Below are positions 1 to 9,016 of a stretch of 64,000 bases of DNA, piece by piece. Source of the stretch: Arthrobacter sp. 18067 (lineage in GTDB: Bacteria; Actinomycetota; Actinomycetes; Actinomycetales; Micrococcaceae); NCBI RefSeq assembly GCF_902706295.1, contig NZ_CACSJJ010000016.1, forward strand, positions 1-64,000, given 5' to 3'. The position numbers and the translations under genes were made by a program. Numbering within the stretch: position 1 is the first letter of the stretch; each line of letters starts with the position of its first letter. The notes under the pieces are model-generated. The model did not search any database and was not told the DNA's origin. It saw only the letters and a list, made by a program, of their open reading frames with translations.

Positions 1-1051
1 CCGCTGCGGCGAGGACTTCGCGGCGGGCCGGGATTTCCTGCCCGGTCATCCCGGTTTGGGGGAGGACATCCGGTGCCAGGGCGAGCCTGCGCCGGGCTTC
101 CCCGATGCCGATCCGCAACCGCGCCCGAAGGAACTCCGCCGCGTTCCGGTACCCGTCATCCAGCACGCTCACCTTCGAAGTGGAGGCCGGCCCGCCGGAA
201 ACCGCGCCCGAAACGGAACCCGCTTCACAGTCGAAAACCGCGCCGCCAACGGAACCTGCTTCACTGTTGGAACCTGTTCCGCCAACGGTACCTGCCGCCG
301 TCTCGGGGCCCAGCTCCGGCTCGTTCCAGCCGGTCCGCCACTCTGTCACCGCCGTTGACTTCCCGGGCTCGGAGTTTTGTGCTTCCTGGCGGGTCCGTTC
401 CACGGCCTGGGCCGCGACGACCTGCACATACTCCAGCGCCCTAGCGATCTCCTCTACCCTGCCCGCAAAGTCCGCGGCCTCCATGAACCCGAACAGGCGC
501 GCTTCCGAGGCCGAAGAGGAACGCAGGGACTCCACCGCCGCGGCGCTTATGTCGAGCACTCCCACTAGTCCCGGCGAGGCAATCGACCCGAAGCTCGGCC
601 CAAGGCCAGCAGTGGAATCACAAGGCGCAGCAAAGCCACCATTGCATCCCGGCTCCTCCTCCTGTCGTAGTTCCACCGGTTCCTGTTGTAGTTCCACCGG
701 CCGGGCATACGCGGGCACAGATTTCGCAGGCACGGGTTCCGGCTGCGGCGACTGCAGAAGTTGGACGTCGGGAGTCGTGAGCCCGGCAGGAATCACCGCC
801 GAAGGGACCAACTCTGCAGCCAAGAACTCTGCTGACCTGGCCAAGGACTTTGGAGCCCGGTGGGCAGTATCCATGCCGGGAAGCAGCCCAGCGCCTGGGG
901 ACGGATCCGTGTGGGTGCCTACCGCCGTCGAACCCTTGAAATCCGCCAGCTGGGCAGCTACGCCCAAAGACCTCACGGACCGCTGACGCAGCAGCTCACT
1001 GGCGCGCGCCGAATTGGCCCGCCGTGTCACGATCTGCCCGGTGCTTCCCAT
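1..1051 (-). CDS. DUF222 / HNH-endonuclease-type protein, N-terminal part (3' end beyond window)
   Basis: An open minus-strand frame runs from an ATG at 1051 through the left edge with no stop, so about 350 residues of the N-terminal part are present. The last visible stretch (FLRARLRIGIGEARRRLALA, then LPQTGMTGQEIPARREVL) is the helical DUF222 core common in Arthrobacter and Mycobacterium, which normally precedes a C-terminal HNH nuclease domain outside this window. Residues ~40-160 form a low-complexity Pro/Glu/Ser linker, and ~250-285 hold repeated GSVGGAV-like units. The role of these abundant proteins is not established; a nuclease linked to mobile DNA is inferred. The ribosome site before 1051 is weak, so an inner start is possible. 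Confidence 0.8.
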   Translation of the reverse strand, partial: MGSTGQIVTRRANSARASELLRQRSVRSLGVAAQLADFKGSTAVGTHTDPSPGAGLLPGMDTAHRAPKSLARSAEFLAAELVPSAVIPAGLTTPDVQLLQSPQPEPVPAKSVPAYARPVELQQEPVELRQEEEPGCNGGFAAPCDSTAGLGPSFGSIASPGLVGVLDISAAAVESLRSSSASEARLFGFMEAADFAGRVEEIARALEYVQVVAAQAVERTRQEAQNSEPGKSTAVTEWRTGWNEPELGPETAAGTVGGTGSNSEAGSVGGAVFDCEAGSVSGAVSGGPASTSKVSVLDDGYRNAAEFLRARLRIGIGEARRRLALAPDVLPQTGMTGQEIPARREVLAAA

Positions 1052-1182
1052 AAGTAAACCCTGTCATGAGGGTCTGACATTCTTCGCCCTTTTTGGCGCT
1101 ATGTGGATACCACGAGCTATGTGGAAAAGTGCCTGGACCATGGATGAGATTCATCGAACGAAATCATGGGTAGTCTGGGCGA

Positions 1183-1830
1183 ATGCTGCTGCTCGTCGAC
1201 CTGGACAACACCTTGGTGGACAGGGCAGGTGCCTTCAATAGCTGGGCGTCCGGGTTTGTCCGCTCGCTTGGGGGATCCGCCACTGAGACTTCGTGGCTCA
1301 TTGCGGCAGACCGTGACGGCTACGAACCAAGGGAATCAGTGGCCCGTGCCATCGAGGAGCGTTTCGAAAGCGGCCTAGGGATTCAGACTCTGGTCCGGAT
1401 TCTGCTTTTCGACCACGTAACCCAGATGACCGTGGACGCTGCCACAACCACTGCTCTCCAAAATGCCAGGGAGGCCGGATGGAAGATAGGCGTCGTTACC
1501 AACGGGACAACGGAGCAGCAGACGCGGAAGGTACGCGAAGTCGGCCTCGGCCCGTTCGTTGACTCAGTCGTCATTTCCGAGGCCGTTGGTGTGAAGAAGC
1601 CCGATGCCGAAATATTCCGCATCGCCGCCGGCCGCCTTGGCTCCAGTACGTCGGGCGGCTGGATGATTGGGGACCACCCCACGGCTGACATAGCGGGTGG
1701 CAGTGCGGCAGGACTGAAGACTGGCTGGGTATCCCGCGGCAGGAAATGGCCGGCAGTCCTGGCGGCCCCGGACCTGGCTGCCGCCACTGCAGCGGACGTG
1801 ATCAACGCCGTCGTCCTGTCTGCCACATGA
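1183..1830 (+). CDS. HAD-family hydrolase (phosphatase)
   Basis: The 215-residue protein starts with the haloacid-dehalogenase motif I DLDNTLVD, with nucleophile Asp6 and acid/base Asp8. It then has a cap region, motif II in VVTNGTT (~108), the motif III Lys in GVKKPDAEIF (~147), and motif IV in WMIGDHPTADI (~173). The size and order match HAD subfamily I phosphatases acting on small cytosolic phosphate esters (phosphoglycolate- or nucleotide-phosphatase-like). The substrate cannot be read from sequence. It stands alone, followed by a 413-bp gap, so no operon partner suggests a pathway. Confidence 0.88.
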   Translation: MLLLVDLDNTLVDRAGAFNSWASGFVRSLGGSATETSWLIAADRDGYEPRESVARAIEERFESGLGIQTLVRILLFDHVTQMTVDAATTTALQNAREAGWKIGVVTNGTTEQQTRKVREVGLGPFVDSVVISEAVGVKKPDAEIFRIAAGRLGSSTSGGWMIGDHPTADIAGGSAAGLKTGWVSRGRKWPAVLAAPDLAAATAADVINAVVLSAT

Positions 1831-1840
1831 GCGCGCATAC

Positions 1841-1939
1841 CTAACCGCCCAACATGTCTTCCAATGCCCATTCAAGAATCCTGAGCTCAAAAGGATCCGG
1901 TTCCTGGAGGCCGTGGATATAGGCGTCGAGTTCGAACAG
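1841..1939 (-). pseudogene. Possible 3' remnant of a lost gene
   Basis: On the minus strand about 32 codons ending in TAG at 1841-1843 read LFELDAYIHGLQEPDPFELR followed by ILEWALEDMLGG, which looks like a genuine protein C terminus rather than random translation. Upstream of 1939 the frame loses coding character and enters the operator-rich region before the large lyase gene. I do not recognise the family. Inference: the tail of a gene whose 5' part was deleted or replaced when the lyase/regulator locus arrived. A chance open stretch is the alternative. Confidence 0.3.
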
Positions 1940-1952
1940 GGGACATCGTAAA

Positions 1953-1965
1953 GATCGTTTCGATC
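1953..1965. promoter_or_regulatory. GATCGTTTCGATC motif, candidate operator
   Basis: The 13-mer GATCGTTTCGATC matches, with one change, the reverse complement of 7765-7777, just upstream of the DeoR-LacI-type regulator. GATCGTTT recurs at 2058-2065. Shared sites flanking the lyase and its adjacent regulator suggest a common operator; this is inference. Confidence 0.4.
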
Positions 1966-2024
1966 GAATTGATAAACCCAGATATGCCAGAGAAGGCAAG
2001 GGAACTGAGCTATTCCGCAGACGA

Positions 2025-2046
2025 AAAGTGATCATATGATCACTTT
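2025..2046. promoter_or_regulatory. Perfect 22-bp palindrome upstream of the lyase gene
   Basis: Positions 2025-2046 form an exact palindrome, with half-site AAAGTGATCAT followed directly by its complement. It lies ~200 bp upstream of the large secreted lyase gene in a gap (1831-2243) that otherwise holds only the GATCGTTT motifs and the possible gene remnant. The symmetry is typical of a dimeric repressor or activator site. The best local candidate protein is the convergent DeoR-LacI regulator, but the half-site differs from the other shared motif, so a second regulator is possible. Confidence 0.5.
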
Positions 2047-2243
2047 GTTTTGATCTCGATCGTTTCAACGCTGTACGGTGACATGCACCTCGAATGTGAT
2101 GCAGTTCACCCCCCACTGCAGGCTGTTCAGTCTCCGCGTCGACCACGCCACCCACCGTGTAATCCCACCGCGCAAAAGAACAGCCGAACGCTCGGGTAAT
2201 CGCTCCGGACATCCGCCCCGGCGGACTCATCCCCAGGATAAAT

Positions 2244-5200
2244 ATGAAATCCCCACTCAAAACATTGCGACAGTTGGTAGCTGTTGCCGCCGTGCTGGCC
2301 GTTGGCTCAACCTTGACTGCGCCCCCGGCATCGGCGGACGACACCAATCTGACCGTGAACGGTTCATTTGAATCATTTGGCCCGTCCAGCCCCACGTCTT
2401 GGGGGACGTGGACGCCGGCTGGAACGGCCACCTACACAAAAGTGGCGGGTCGGGATGGCAGCGGCGCCGTTCAGATAGCCACCGGCACCACCGTCAGCCG
2501 CGGTTTCCTGGTCCAGGACGCTGCGCTGCCTACGTCCGCAAAGAAACTAAGGCTGACGTTCCTGCAGAAAAAGGGAACACTGACCGGTACAGGCAAGGCC
2601 GGCGTTCGGGTCACCTTCCCGGGCGCCCCGACGCAGTTCTTCGGGCTGGATGCGGCTGCCTCGTGGAGGCAAGTGACGGGCTACCTGGACGTTCCAACGG
2701 GAGCTTCCACTGTCCGCGTTGAGCCCATGGTCGATGGCCTTCAGGGCTCCATGCAGCTCGATGACCTCAGCCTCGCCGCCTACGATGCCGCCTCAAACCT
2801 GGCCACCAATGGGGGCTTCGAAACCTTCCCGGGCGCAGATCCGGACAATTGGAGCAGGTGGAACGCAGCAGGCACCGGATCCGTCGGCCGCATTGCCGGC
2901 TACGCGGGTGCCAATGCACTGCGAATCACCACGGATACTCCTACCAGCAGACTGGCCCTGGTGCAGGACATCACCCTGCCGTCCGGTGGCGGAACGTTTG
3001 CCGTGGACTTCTTCAACCGGATTCCTTCGATCACCGGCAACGGCAAGGCAGGCGTCAGGATCGACATCATGGACGGAGGCGGGGGATCGACCTTCATTGG
3101 CCGGAACACCCCCACGGACGGCTGGGAAAAGTCCTCAGGGCTGATCACGGTTCCCGCTGCAGCCACCAAGGTCCGGGTGCATGCCTTCAACGACGCGGTC
3201 CAGGGAACCATGGACCTCGACGAAATCCGCATCTCGCCGTCAGCGTCCGCGGCAGTTTTGTCGACGTCGACGACGGCGGCTGGAGACATCGGGCTCAACT
3301 GGACCATGGTTGCGCCCACCGGAACCCCTGCCGCCTTGGAGATTCACCGCGGACCCGGCGGTTCGCCGCTGGTGGTTGACGCGACTACGCTGATCCGCAC
3401 GGTGCCTGCCAGCCTGGCCCGTGCAACAGACCAGGAATGGCTCCCGGCAACGGACTACAAGTACGTTGTGGTTGCCAAGGACTCTGCCGGCACCGAAGTG
3501 GCCCGGACCAACGAAGTCAGCCTCCGCTCACCCTCCTCCGACGCCACTGACACCAACTACCTCAGCGTGACGACGGAAGAGTCCGGCACGCACCTGGGGT
3601 GGAAGGCGGCCGGGGACGCGGCATTGCCGCTCAAAGTCGTAGCCCACTCCGAGCCCATCACGGCAGGCAACGTTTCAGCCGCGCACGACGCCGCCACCGG
3701 ACTGGCCCGCTTTGGCGGAAGCACGACGGCGGACCAAGCCACCTACTTTGCGCTCACCGACGCCAATGGAGGCCTGCTGGCATCAGCATCCCGTGCCACA
3801 CTGTCCCACCCCAGGATCGGGTTGAACACAGAGTCACTGGCGAAAATCCGCCGGCTCATCGACGTTCCGGGCACTCCCCAGCAGGCGTGGAACTCGGTTA
3901 AAGCCCGTGTGGACGCGGGGAGGGCTGCATTCCCCTCCACTCCAGACCGCTATGCGCGCGAAGCTGCGTTTGTTTTCCAGGTGACCGGGGACGCGCACTA
4001 CGCCGACCTTGCCTACGAGGCTTTTACTGTTTCAGCTTCGGCAGCTCCGTTCACGGCAGAGCAGGAACTCAACACCGCAAACCCCGTTTCCCAACTTGCC
4101 CTCGCCTACGACTGGGCATACACCGGCTGGTCAGATGCGCAGCGAGCCTATGCGCAGGACTTCTTCCAGCGAACGTCCGTGTTCTTCGAGTTCGCCAACC
4201 ACCCCAACTTGACGCTGCCGGACAAGGCCAGCAATTGGATCGCCGTCGTTCGAGGGGCGGAACTTGCCCAGCACCTCGCCGTGAGGGGCGACGCCGGTTA
4301 TGGCATGCGCGACGCGCGAATCGGCAAGGTTGTTGACCAGTTGCGCCAGCACCTTGACGCCGCGCATACGGACCATGGCTGGTTCCAGGAAGGTCCCGAC
4401 TACCTCGATTACACCGAAATGATGTCCCTGCCCGGAATCCTGGGCAGCTTCGATGCCGGCATCGAAGCTCTTCGTTCATCCTGGAACAGGCCAGAGACCG
4501 CCAATTTGCTCCTGCACACGGTATCGTTGCGGCAGCCCGCCAGCCGGCTCCAATGGGGAGTTGGGAACGCGACGTCGACGACTGCTTTCCCGCTCTACCT
4601 GAACCAAGCGGGGCCTGAAGAACTGGCACCAATGGTTGAACTGTTTGAGAGGACAGTCGGCCATCGTTCCGCAGCTCCGTCCTACTCGCCGGGTTTTATC
4701 ACGCAGGGGCTGATCGACTGGCCTGAATCGTACGCTCCCGGCCAGGCGTATGACTCCACGAAGGTCTACCCGGCTGTCCTCGATGACGAAGCGGGAGCGT
4801 ATACGTTCCGTAACCGTCTGACCGACGCAGACGACGTCCTCTTACAGCTCAACAACCGCAACCACAGCCACCTCGGCTGGTCCGGCTACGAAAGCTTCGG
4901 AATTTCCCTCATCAGCCATGATGCCAACTGGGCCCGGCAGCCAGGCAAGCACCAAACCAACGCCAACGAATACTCCCGCGTCCTTGTGGACAACAAGGCA
5001 ACGCAGGCCATGGGCAAGGGTAAGACCCTCGGTTCGCATGCCTACGACGGTCAAGGAGGTGGCTATGTATCGCTGGACGGCAGTGGAAACTTCCAAATAG
5101 CCACCGCAACCAGGGAAGCATCCGTTGACCTGACGGACCGCGGCGACACCGAAGCCCTGATCGCTTTCCGTGACCGCTTCGCGGACGGCGCCGGCCACTC

Positions 5201-6575
5201 GTGGTCCTGGCAGCTTGCTCCAGAGCCCGGGATCACCGTGGATTACGAAAATGTGGGAAACAATCTCCAATTCACTTTCCACAAGGGTGATTCCTACCTT
5301 CGGGGCTGGCTCTTGAATGCCACCGGCGCCACGGCGGCGTTCACTGACGGCTCCTTCCGGATAACGCGAACGGGAACCAGCGCGGAATTCGACATCGTCC
5401 TGGCATTGGGCAAAGGAACCGCAGTCCCTGGCGCCGAGATAGCCGGGTCGCAGGTCAGCGTCGCCGGAACAAGCATCGACACAGCCAATTTGAGCGGACA
5501 CCAGCCCGCTCCGTCGGCAAAAACGGCCCAGACCGTGAGCTTTGAGCCCCAGGCTGCCAAGACGTTCGGTGACGCGGACTTCACAGTCAGCGCCACGTCG
5601 TCGTCCAACCTGCCGGTGACCTTCGCCGGCAGCGGTGCCTGCTCGGTGGATGGTGTGGTGGTCCACCTGAACGGGGCGGGGGACTGCACCATCACTGCCG
5701 CCCAGGAGGGAGACGGGAAATTTGCGGCGGCTGAACCGGTAGCCCAAACATTCGCCGTTTCCAAGGGCGCCCAAACTGTCAGTTTCGCGCCGCTGCCAGC
5801 AAAGACCTTCGGGGACGCGGACTTCACGGTCAGCGCCACGTCGTCGTCGAACCTGCCGGTGACCTTTGCCGGCAGCGGTGCCTGCTCGGTGGATGGATCC
5901 ACTGTCCACCTGGCGTCAGCGGGCTCCTGCACCATCACCGCTTCCCAAACCGGGGGAGCGGATTACATGGCCGCGCCGGCCATGGCAATGTCCTTCGACG
6001 TTCATACACCCGTGCTGGACGCCTTCGATCGGATCAACGGTCGCGTGGGTGGAACCTGGACGGGACAGAACGGTGTGGCCAACTTCGCCATCAAGGACAA
6101 ATCGCTGCGGCCGGTAGTTGGGGGACCCCTCATCTGGAACGAGACCTTCGGACCGGACCAGGAAGCGTCCGTTACGTTCAAAGCCATCGGCGCCAACCCG
6201 GCGGCACAGGGCGTCCTGTTGAAGGCCCAGCCCGCCACTCCGGAGACCACCCAGTCAGTGCTCAACGGTGCCATCTCCGTGGTCTATGACGCCACTGCCA
6301 AGGCAGTGCGGGTCTCCACTCTGGGAACACCCAACGGGATCTGGCGTCCCTACTCCAATGTTGCGGCACCATTCCTGGCCGGCGATGTACTGACAGCCCG
6401 CTATGAGAAGGGTGTGGTGGCCGTCTTCCGAAACGGTGGCCTGGTGGCCACCGTGCCGCTCCGTGCCGAGGACGCGCAGTTCTTCGCCGGCAAGCCCGGC
6501 CGGATAGGGATTTGGTCCCTGCTCGCCGTGCAGGGTTCCCTCGACGATTTCCGGGGAGGGACGTTCAGCCGCTAG
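2244..6575 (+). CDS. Large secreted multidomain polysaccharide lyase-like protein (heparinase II/III-like core)
   Basis: This 1443-residue protein begins with a Sec signal peptide (hydrophobic run to an ASA cleavage region ~30). Two similar carbohydrate-binding-like beta-sandwich modules follow (~35-180 and ~185-330; NGSFESF/NGGFETF starts), then a fibronectin-III-like stretch. An all-helical toroid-like core spans ~520-840, containing NWIAVVRGAELAQHLAVRGD and GWFQEGPDYLDYTEM, the Tyr-rich signature of heparinase/alginate-lyase-like enzymes. A beta domain with NHSHLGWSGYESFGISL comes next, then two near-identical 81-residue Ig-like repeats and a C-terminal LamG-like domain. It probably cleaves an acidic polysaccharide outside the cell. 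The convergent DeoR-LacI regulator and upstream palindromes suggest induced expression. The substrate is unknown and no cell-wall sorting motif is seen. Confidence 0.8.
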   Translation: MKSPLKTLRQLVAVAAVLAVGSTLTAPPASADDTNLTVNGSFESFGPSSPTSWGTWTPAGTATYTKVAGRDGSGAVQIATGTTVSRGFLVQDAALPTSAKKLRLTFLQKKGTLTGTGKAGVRVTFPGAPTQFFGLDAAASWRQVTGYLDVPTGASTVRVEPMVDGLQGSMQLDDLSLAAYDAASNLATNGGFETFPGADPDNWSRWNAAGTGSVGRIAGYAGANALRITTDTPTSRLALVQDITLPSGGGTFAVDFFNRIPSITGNGKAGVRIDIMDGGGGSTFIGRNTPTDGWEKSSGLITVPAAATKVRVHAFNDAVQGTMDLDEIRISPSASAAVLSTSTTAAGDIGLNWTMVAPTGTPAALEIHRGPGGSPLVVDATTLIRTVPASLARATDQEWLPATDYKYVVVAKDSAGTEVARTNEVSLRSPSSDATDTNYLSVTTEESGTHLGWKAAGDAALPLKVVAHSEPITAGNVSAAHDAATGLARFGGSTTADQATYFALTDANGGLLASASRATLSHPRIGLNTESLAKIRRLIDVPGTPQQAWNSVKARVDAGRAAFPSTPDRYAREAAFVFQVTGDAHYADLAYEAFTVSASAAPFTAEQELNTANPVSQLALAYDWAYTGWSDAQRAYAQDFFQRTSVFFEFANHPNLTLPDKASNWIAVVRGAELAQHLAVRGDAGYGMRDARIGKVVDQLRQHLDAAHTDHGWFQEGPDYLDYTEMMSLPGILGSFDAGIEALRSSWNRPETANLLLHTVSLRQPASRLQWGVGNATSTTAFPLYLNQAGPEELAPMVELFERTVGHRSAAPSYSPGFITQGLIDWPESYAPGQAYDSTKVYPAVLDDEAGAYTFRNRLTDADDVLLQLNNRNHSHLGWSGYESFGISLISHDANWARQPGKHQTNANEYSRVLVDNKATQAMGKGKTLGSHAYDGQGGGYVSLDGSGNFQIATATREASVDLTDRGDTEALIAFRDRFADGAGHSWSWQLAPEPGITVDYENVGNNLQFTFHKGDSYLRGWLLNATGATAAFTDGSFRITRTGTSAEFDIVLALGKGTAVPGAEIAGSQVSVAGTSIDTANLSGHQPAPSAKTAQTVSFEPQAAKTFGDADFTVSATSSSNLPVTFAGSGACSVDGVVVHLNGAGDCTITAAQEGDGKFAAAEPVAQTFAVSKGAQTVSFAPLPAKTFGDADFTVSATSSSNLPVTFAGSGACSVDGSTVHLASAGSCTITASQTGGADYMAAPAMAMSFDVHTPVLDAFDRINGRVGGTWTGQNGVANFAIKDKSLRPVVGGPLIWNETFGPDQEASVTFKAIGANPAAQGVLLKAQPATPETTQSVLNGAISVVYDATAKAVRVSTLGTPNGIWRPYSNVAAPFLAGDVLTARYEKGVVAVFRNGGLVATVPLRAEDAQFFAGKPGRIGIWSLLAVQGSLDDFRGGTFSR
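5530..6002 (+). repeat. Two in-frame tandem ~243-bp repeats inside the lyase gene
   Basis: The segment from AAGACGTTCGG at 5559 recurs at 5802 (AAGACCTTCGG), a 243-bp period (81 codons). For about 95 bp the copies differ at only a few third positions. Each encodes QTVSF, KTFGDADFTVSATSSSNLPV and SGACSVDG elements of an Ig-like/MBG-type module. The DNA near-identity implies recent duplication or gene conversion. Confidence 0.85.
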
Positions 6576-6584
6576 CCATGAAAG

Positions 6585-7739
6585 CTAAGGTGTTGGGGTC
6601 CCGGGTGCTGCTTCGGCCAACGGCTGGGCCGGTGCCAGGGACTCCAACGAGCCTTTCCGGGGTGGGGCTGTTGACTGGCGGATATGAAGCCGTGGGATGA
6701 GCTGAAGATGTTCGGTGGCCGTAGCCTCGCTGGCCAGGCGGGCAAAGTTGCCGCCCCGGGAGCCTCGCCTCAGCCGGCTCAAGAGCCGTTGGACGGCGCG
6801 ATGGCCGACTTCGCTCTTCCACGGTGCGACGGCGGTGAGCTGTACGTGGGCGAGGCCGGCAATGACGTCGTCGTAGCCGGCCAGGGAGACATCGGTGGGG
6901 ATCTCGATGCCGGCGTCTTCAAGCCACATCATGCATTTCACGGCCAACTGATCGTTGTGCACGAACACTGCCGTGGCACCATCCTTGACCGCCCGGATGA
7001 GTTCGTCCGCGGCATCGTCCGAGCCGGGGTTTCCTTCGCCGATGACAGCTACCGAGGTCAAGCCAGTGGATTCCACGGCTCCCATATAGCCGTCCCGGAT
7101 GCGGTTCGAGTTGGGCCCCGAGATGGAAACGCAGGCGATCTTTTCGTGGCCCAGTTCAGCCAAGTGGCGAACAACCAGGGCCGCCCCCGCCGAGTGTGAT
7201 GAGCTGACGGAGTCCAAAACCGAGGCGGCTCCGGACGGAGACACCGGCCGCTCCACCAAGACCACTGGAACGGGGAGGGAGACCAGCCACTTTTGTTGTT
7301 CGGCATCGAGTTCCCCTGTGGCGAAGTCAGGGGTGGGGGCGATGACAATTCCGTCCACGCCCTTGGTCGTCAGCCGGGTAACTTGATGCATTTCTGTGGA
7401 CTTGTCGTAGTCCGAGACGCCTAGCACGAGCTTCGCCCCAGCGGCTCCGGCCGCTGCTTTGGCACCGTGGATGACGCCGTCGAAGTAGTAGTTGCTGTGC
7501 GGAACCACCATGCCGATGGTGAAGGGGCCGTCGTTGACGACAGGACCGGGGGACTTGGCTGGTTCCACGAAACCGTGGGTCCGGTGGACAAGGCCCCGTC
7601 CCGCGAGTTCCTCCAAGTCGCGCCGGATTGTCACAGCTGAGATGTTGAGCCGCGCCGCCAGGTCGTGGACCTGTTGGGTGCCCTCCCGCTCAACAATTGC
7701 CAGGATGTTCTGTCGTCGTTCTTCGACGCTGCGCCCCAC
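6585..7739 (-). CDS. DeoR-HTH / LacI-sensor hybrid transcriptional regulator
   Basis: The N terminus (RRQNILAIVEREGTQQVHDLAARLNISAVTIRRDLEEL) is a DeoR-type winged helix. After a linker, TIGMVVPHSNYYFDGVIHGA begins a LacI/GalR-type periplasmic-binding-protein sensor domain running to the C terminus. Such hybrids bind a sugar ligand and control saccharide genes. GTG at 7739 is chosen because it follows a G-rich site and gives the usual DeoR-like start; a TTG at 7754 in the same frame is the alternative. It ends 10 bp from the convergent lyase gene, its likely target, and is probably autoregulated through 7765-7777. A sibling with the same architecture lies at 45651-46751. Confidence 0.85.
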   Translation of the reverse strand: MGRSVEERRQNILAIVEREGTQQVHDLAARLNISAVTIRRDLEELAGRGLVHRTHGFVEPAKSPGPVVNDGPFTIGMVVPHSNYYFDGVIHGAKAAAGAAGAKLVLGVSDYDKSTEMHQVTRLTTKGVDGIVIAPTPDFATGELDAEQQKWLVSLPVPVVLVERPVSPSGAASVLDSVSSSHSAGAALVVRHLAELGHEKIACVSISGPNSNRIRDGYMGAVESTGLTSVAVIGEGNPGSDDAADELIRAVKDGATAVFVHNDQLAVKCMMWLEDAGIEIPTDVSLAGYDDVIAGLAHVQLTAVAPWKSEVGHRAVQRLLSRLRRGSRGGNFARLASEATATEHLQLIPRLHIRQSTAPPRKGSLESLAPAQPLAEAAPGTPTP

Positions 7740-7764
7740 AAGACCCCACTTCAAACAGTTGGCT

Positions 7765-7777
7765 GATCAAAACGATC
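7765..7777. promoter_or_regulatory. GATCAAAACGATC motif, candidate operator
   Basis: This 13-mer, 26 bp upstream of the chosen regulator start, is the near-exact reverse complement of 1953-1965. A weaker TGATCGTCTT occurs at ~7865 in the same 230-bp gap before the ROK gene. The position suits autoregulation and possibly control of the ROK/response-regulator pair. Confidence 0.4.
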
Positions 7778-7987
7778 ATAATCCTCCAGCTCGCCCTAAG
7801 AGCCCGTGAGCGCCGACAAAGTCCAATTGTTGCCGCACCCTGAAATCCGGTGGACGCCATTAATTGATCGTCTTGAACGTATTGCGCATATGAACTTGAC
7901 CATGGTCAGAGGCCATTCCACCATGTCACAGGGCCCCAGCGTCGCCCTGTTCATCCTGCCGCCGCAGGGAAGGAGATAGGTACAGCC

Positions 7988-9016
7988 ATGATAGGAAGCC
8001 GCCTTTTCGGCCGTTCGAGCAATGCACCCGTTGGCCTGGCGATCGAGATCGGGGAAGCAGCAATCAGGGGCGCAGTGTTCGGCATGGACGGTGTTGCGCG
8101 GTTTCGCCGGTCCAGTCCCACCGGGCCGCCCGGCGATGGCGTGGTTCACAGGACCAAAGCCATTCTTCGGGCGCTTGCCACGGACGCGAGGGCAAACGGC
8201 CTGGTGCCGGTGGGCATAGGCATTGCCGGCCCGGGGACCATAGGAGCCGCGCCGCGTGGTGCCTGGACGCACACACCGCTGCCGTGGTCCCGCCTGTGGC
8301 TGGCCGATGCCTTTCGTGAGGATCTTGGGTTGCCGGTTGCCATCAACACCACCGTTGCCGCCATAGGCTTGGCGGAATCGTTTGCCGCCGTGCCGGGAGA
8401 ACCCGGTATTACGGCCTTCGTTGAGCTGGGTCCCGGGGTTAGGGCCGCCATCTTCTCCGGCGGTCATCTGGTCCGTGGATCCACGGACGGGGCCGGCGAG
8501 TTGGGGCACCTGCCGGTGATGCCCGACGGCGAGTGGTGCCGTTGCGGGCAGCGAGGATGCCTTGAGGTCTACTTTTCCAGCAGGGGACTCGTTCGGCGTT
8601 ACCGGGCGAGGGGAGGCGGCTCGACGTTTGCCCCCGCAGACATCGCCCGGCGCTGGGACGATGATCCCGTCTGCGGACTGGTCTGGAATGAAGGACTGCG
8701 GGCGTTCGCGCTGGGCTTGGCGGCGTTGACGCTCTTGGTTGATCCGGCTGCCATCATCCTCGGCGGCGGCCTATCGCGGTCTGCGCTGCGGCTTAGTGAT
8801 TCACTCGAACCGCTGTTGGCCGAACTCCTGGCCTGGCGTGGAGTTCCAGCCATACGGCCCTCGCAACTGGGGCCGGGGGCCGCCCAGCTCGGAGCGGCGA
8901 TCCTTGCCTTCCAGGCCGCTGGTTCTCCAAGCATCGGCACCGCGTGGGACCTGCACTCGACCTCCCGCGACGCTGCATCGAACCACAAGGATTCCGGCTG
9001 GGGCGGGGACCAATGA
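7988..9016 (+). CDS. ROK-family protein with degenerate kinase active site
   Basis: The 342-residue protein has the ROK fold. It carries the zinc-site signature GELGH (170-174) with CRCGQRGCLE (184-193), and a C-terminal IILGGGLSRSA motif. However the ATP-phosphate loop, normally DxGGTK, reads EIGEAAIRG (20-28), and the catalytic Asp of the usual ND motif is Thr (NTTVAAIGLAE, 120-130). No N-terminal HTH is present, so it is neither a normal sugar kinase nor a classical ROK repressor. A good ribosome site (AAGGAGAT) precedes ATG 7988. Its stop overlaps the start of the response regulator (ATGA), so the two are translationally coupled. Inference: a sugar-sensing or scaffold role. Confidence 0.78.
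   Translation: MIGSRLFGRSSNAPVGLAIEIGEAAIRGAVFGMDGVARFRRSSPTGPPGDGVVHRTKAILRALATDARANGLVPVGIGIAGPGTIGAAPRGAWTHTPLPWSRLWLADAFREDLGLPVAINTTVAAIGLAESFAAVPGEPGITAFVELGPGVRAAIFSGGHLVRGSTDGAGELGHLPVMPDGEWCRCGQRGCLEVYFSSRGLVRRYRARGGGSTFAPADIARRWDDDPVCGLVWNEGLRAFALGLAALTLLVDPAAIILGGGLSRSALRLSDSLEPLLAELLAWRGVPAIRPSQLGPGAAQLGAAILAFQAAGSPSIGTAWDLHSTSRDAASNHKDSGWGGDQ

Noticed and set aside
105..986. Plus-strand open frame of 293 residues at the left edge
   Set aside because: It is the antisense shadow of the minus-strand DUF222 gene, which is open through the edge and has recognisable motifs.
4842..5909. 355-residue minus-strand frame inside the lyase gene
   Set aside because: Repetitive shadow of the tandem Ig-like repeats.
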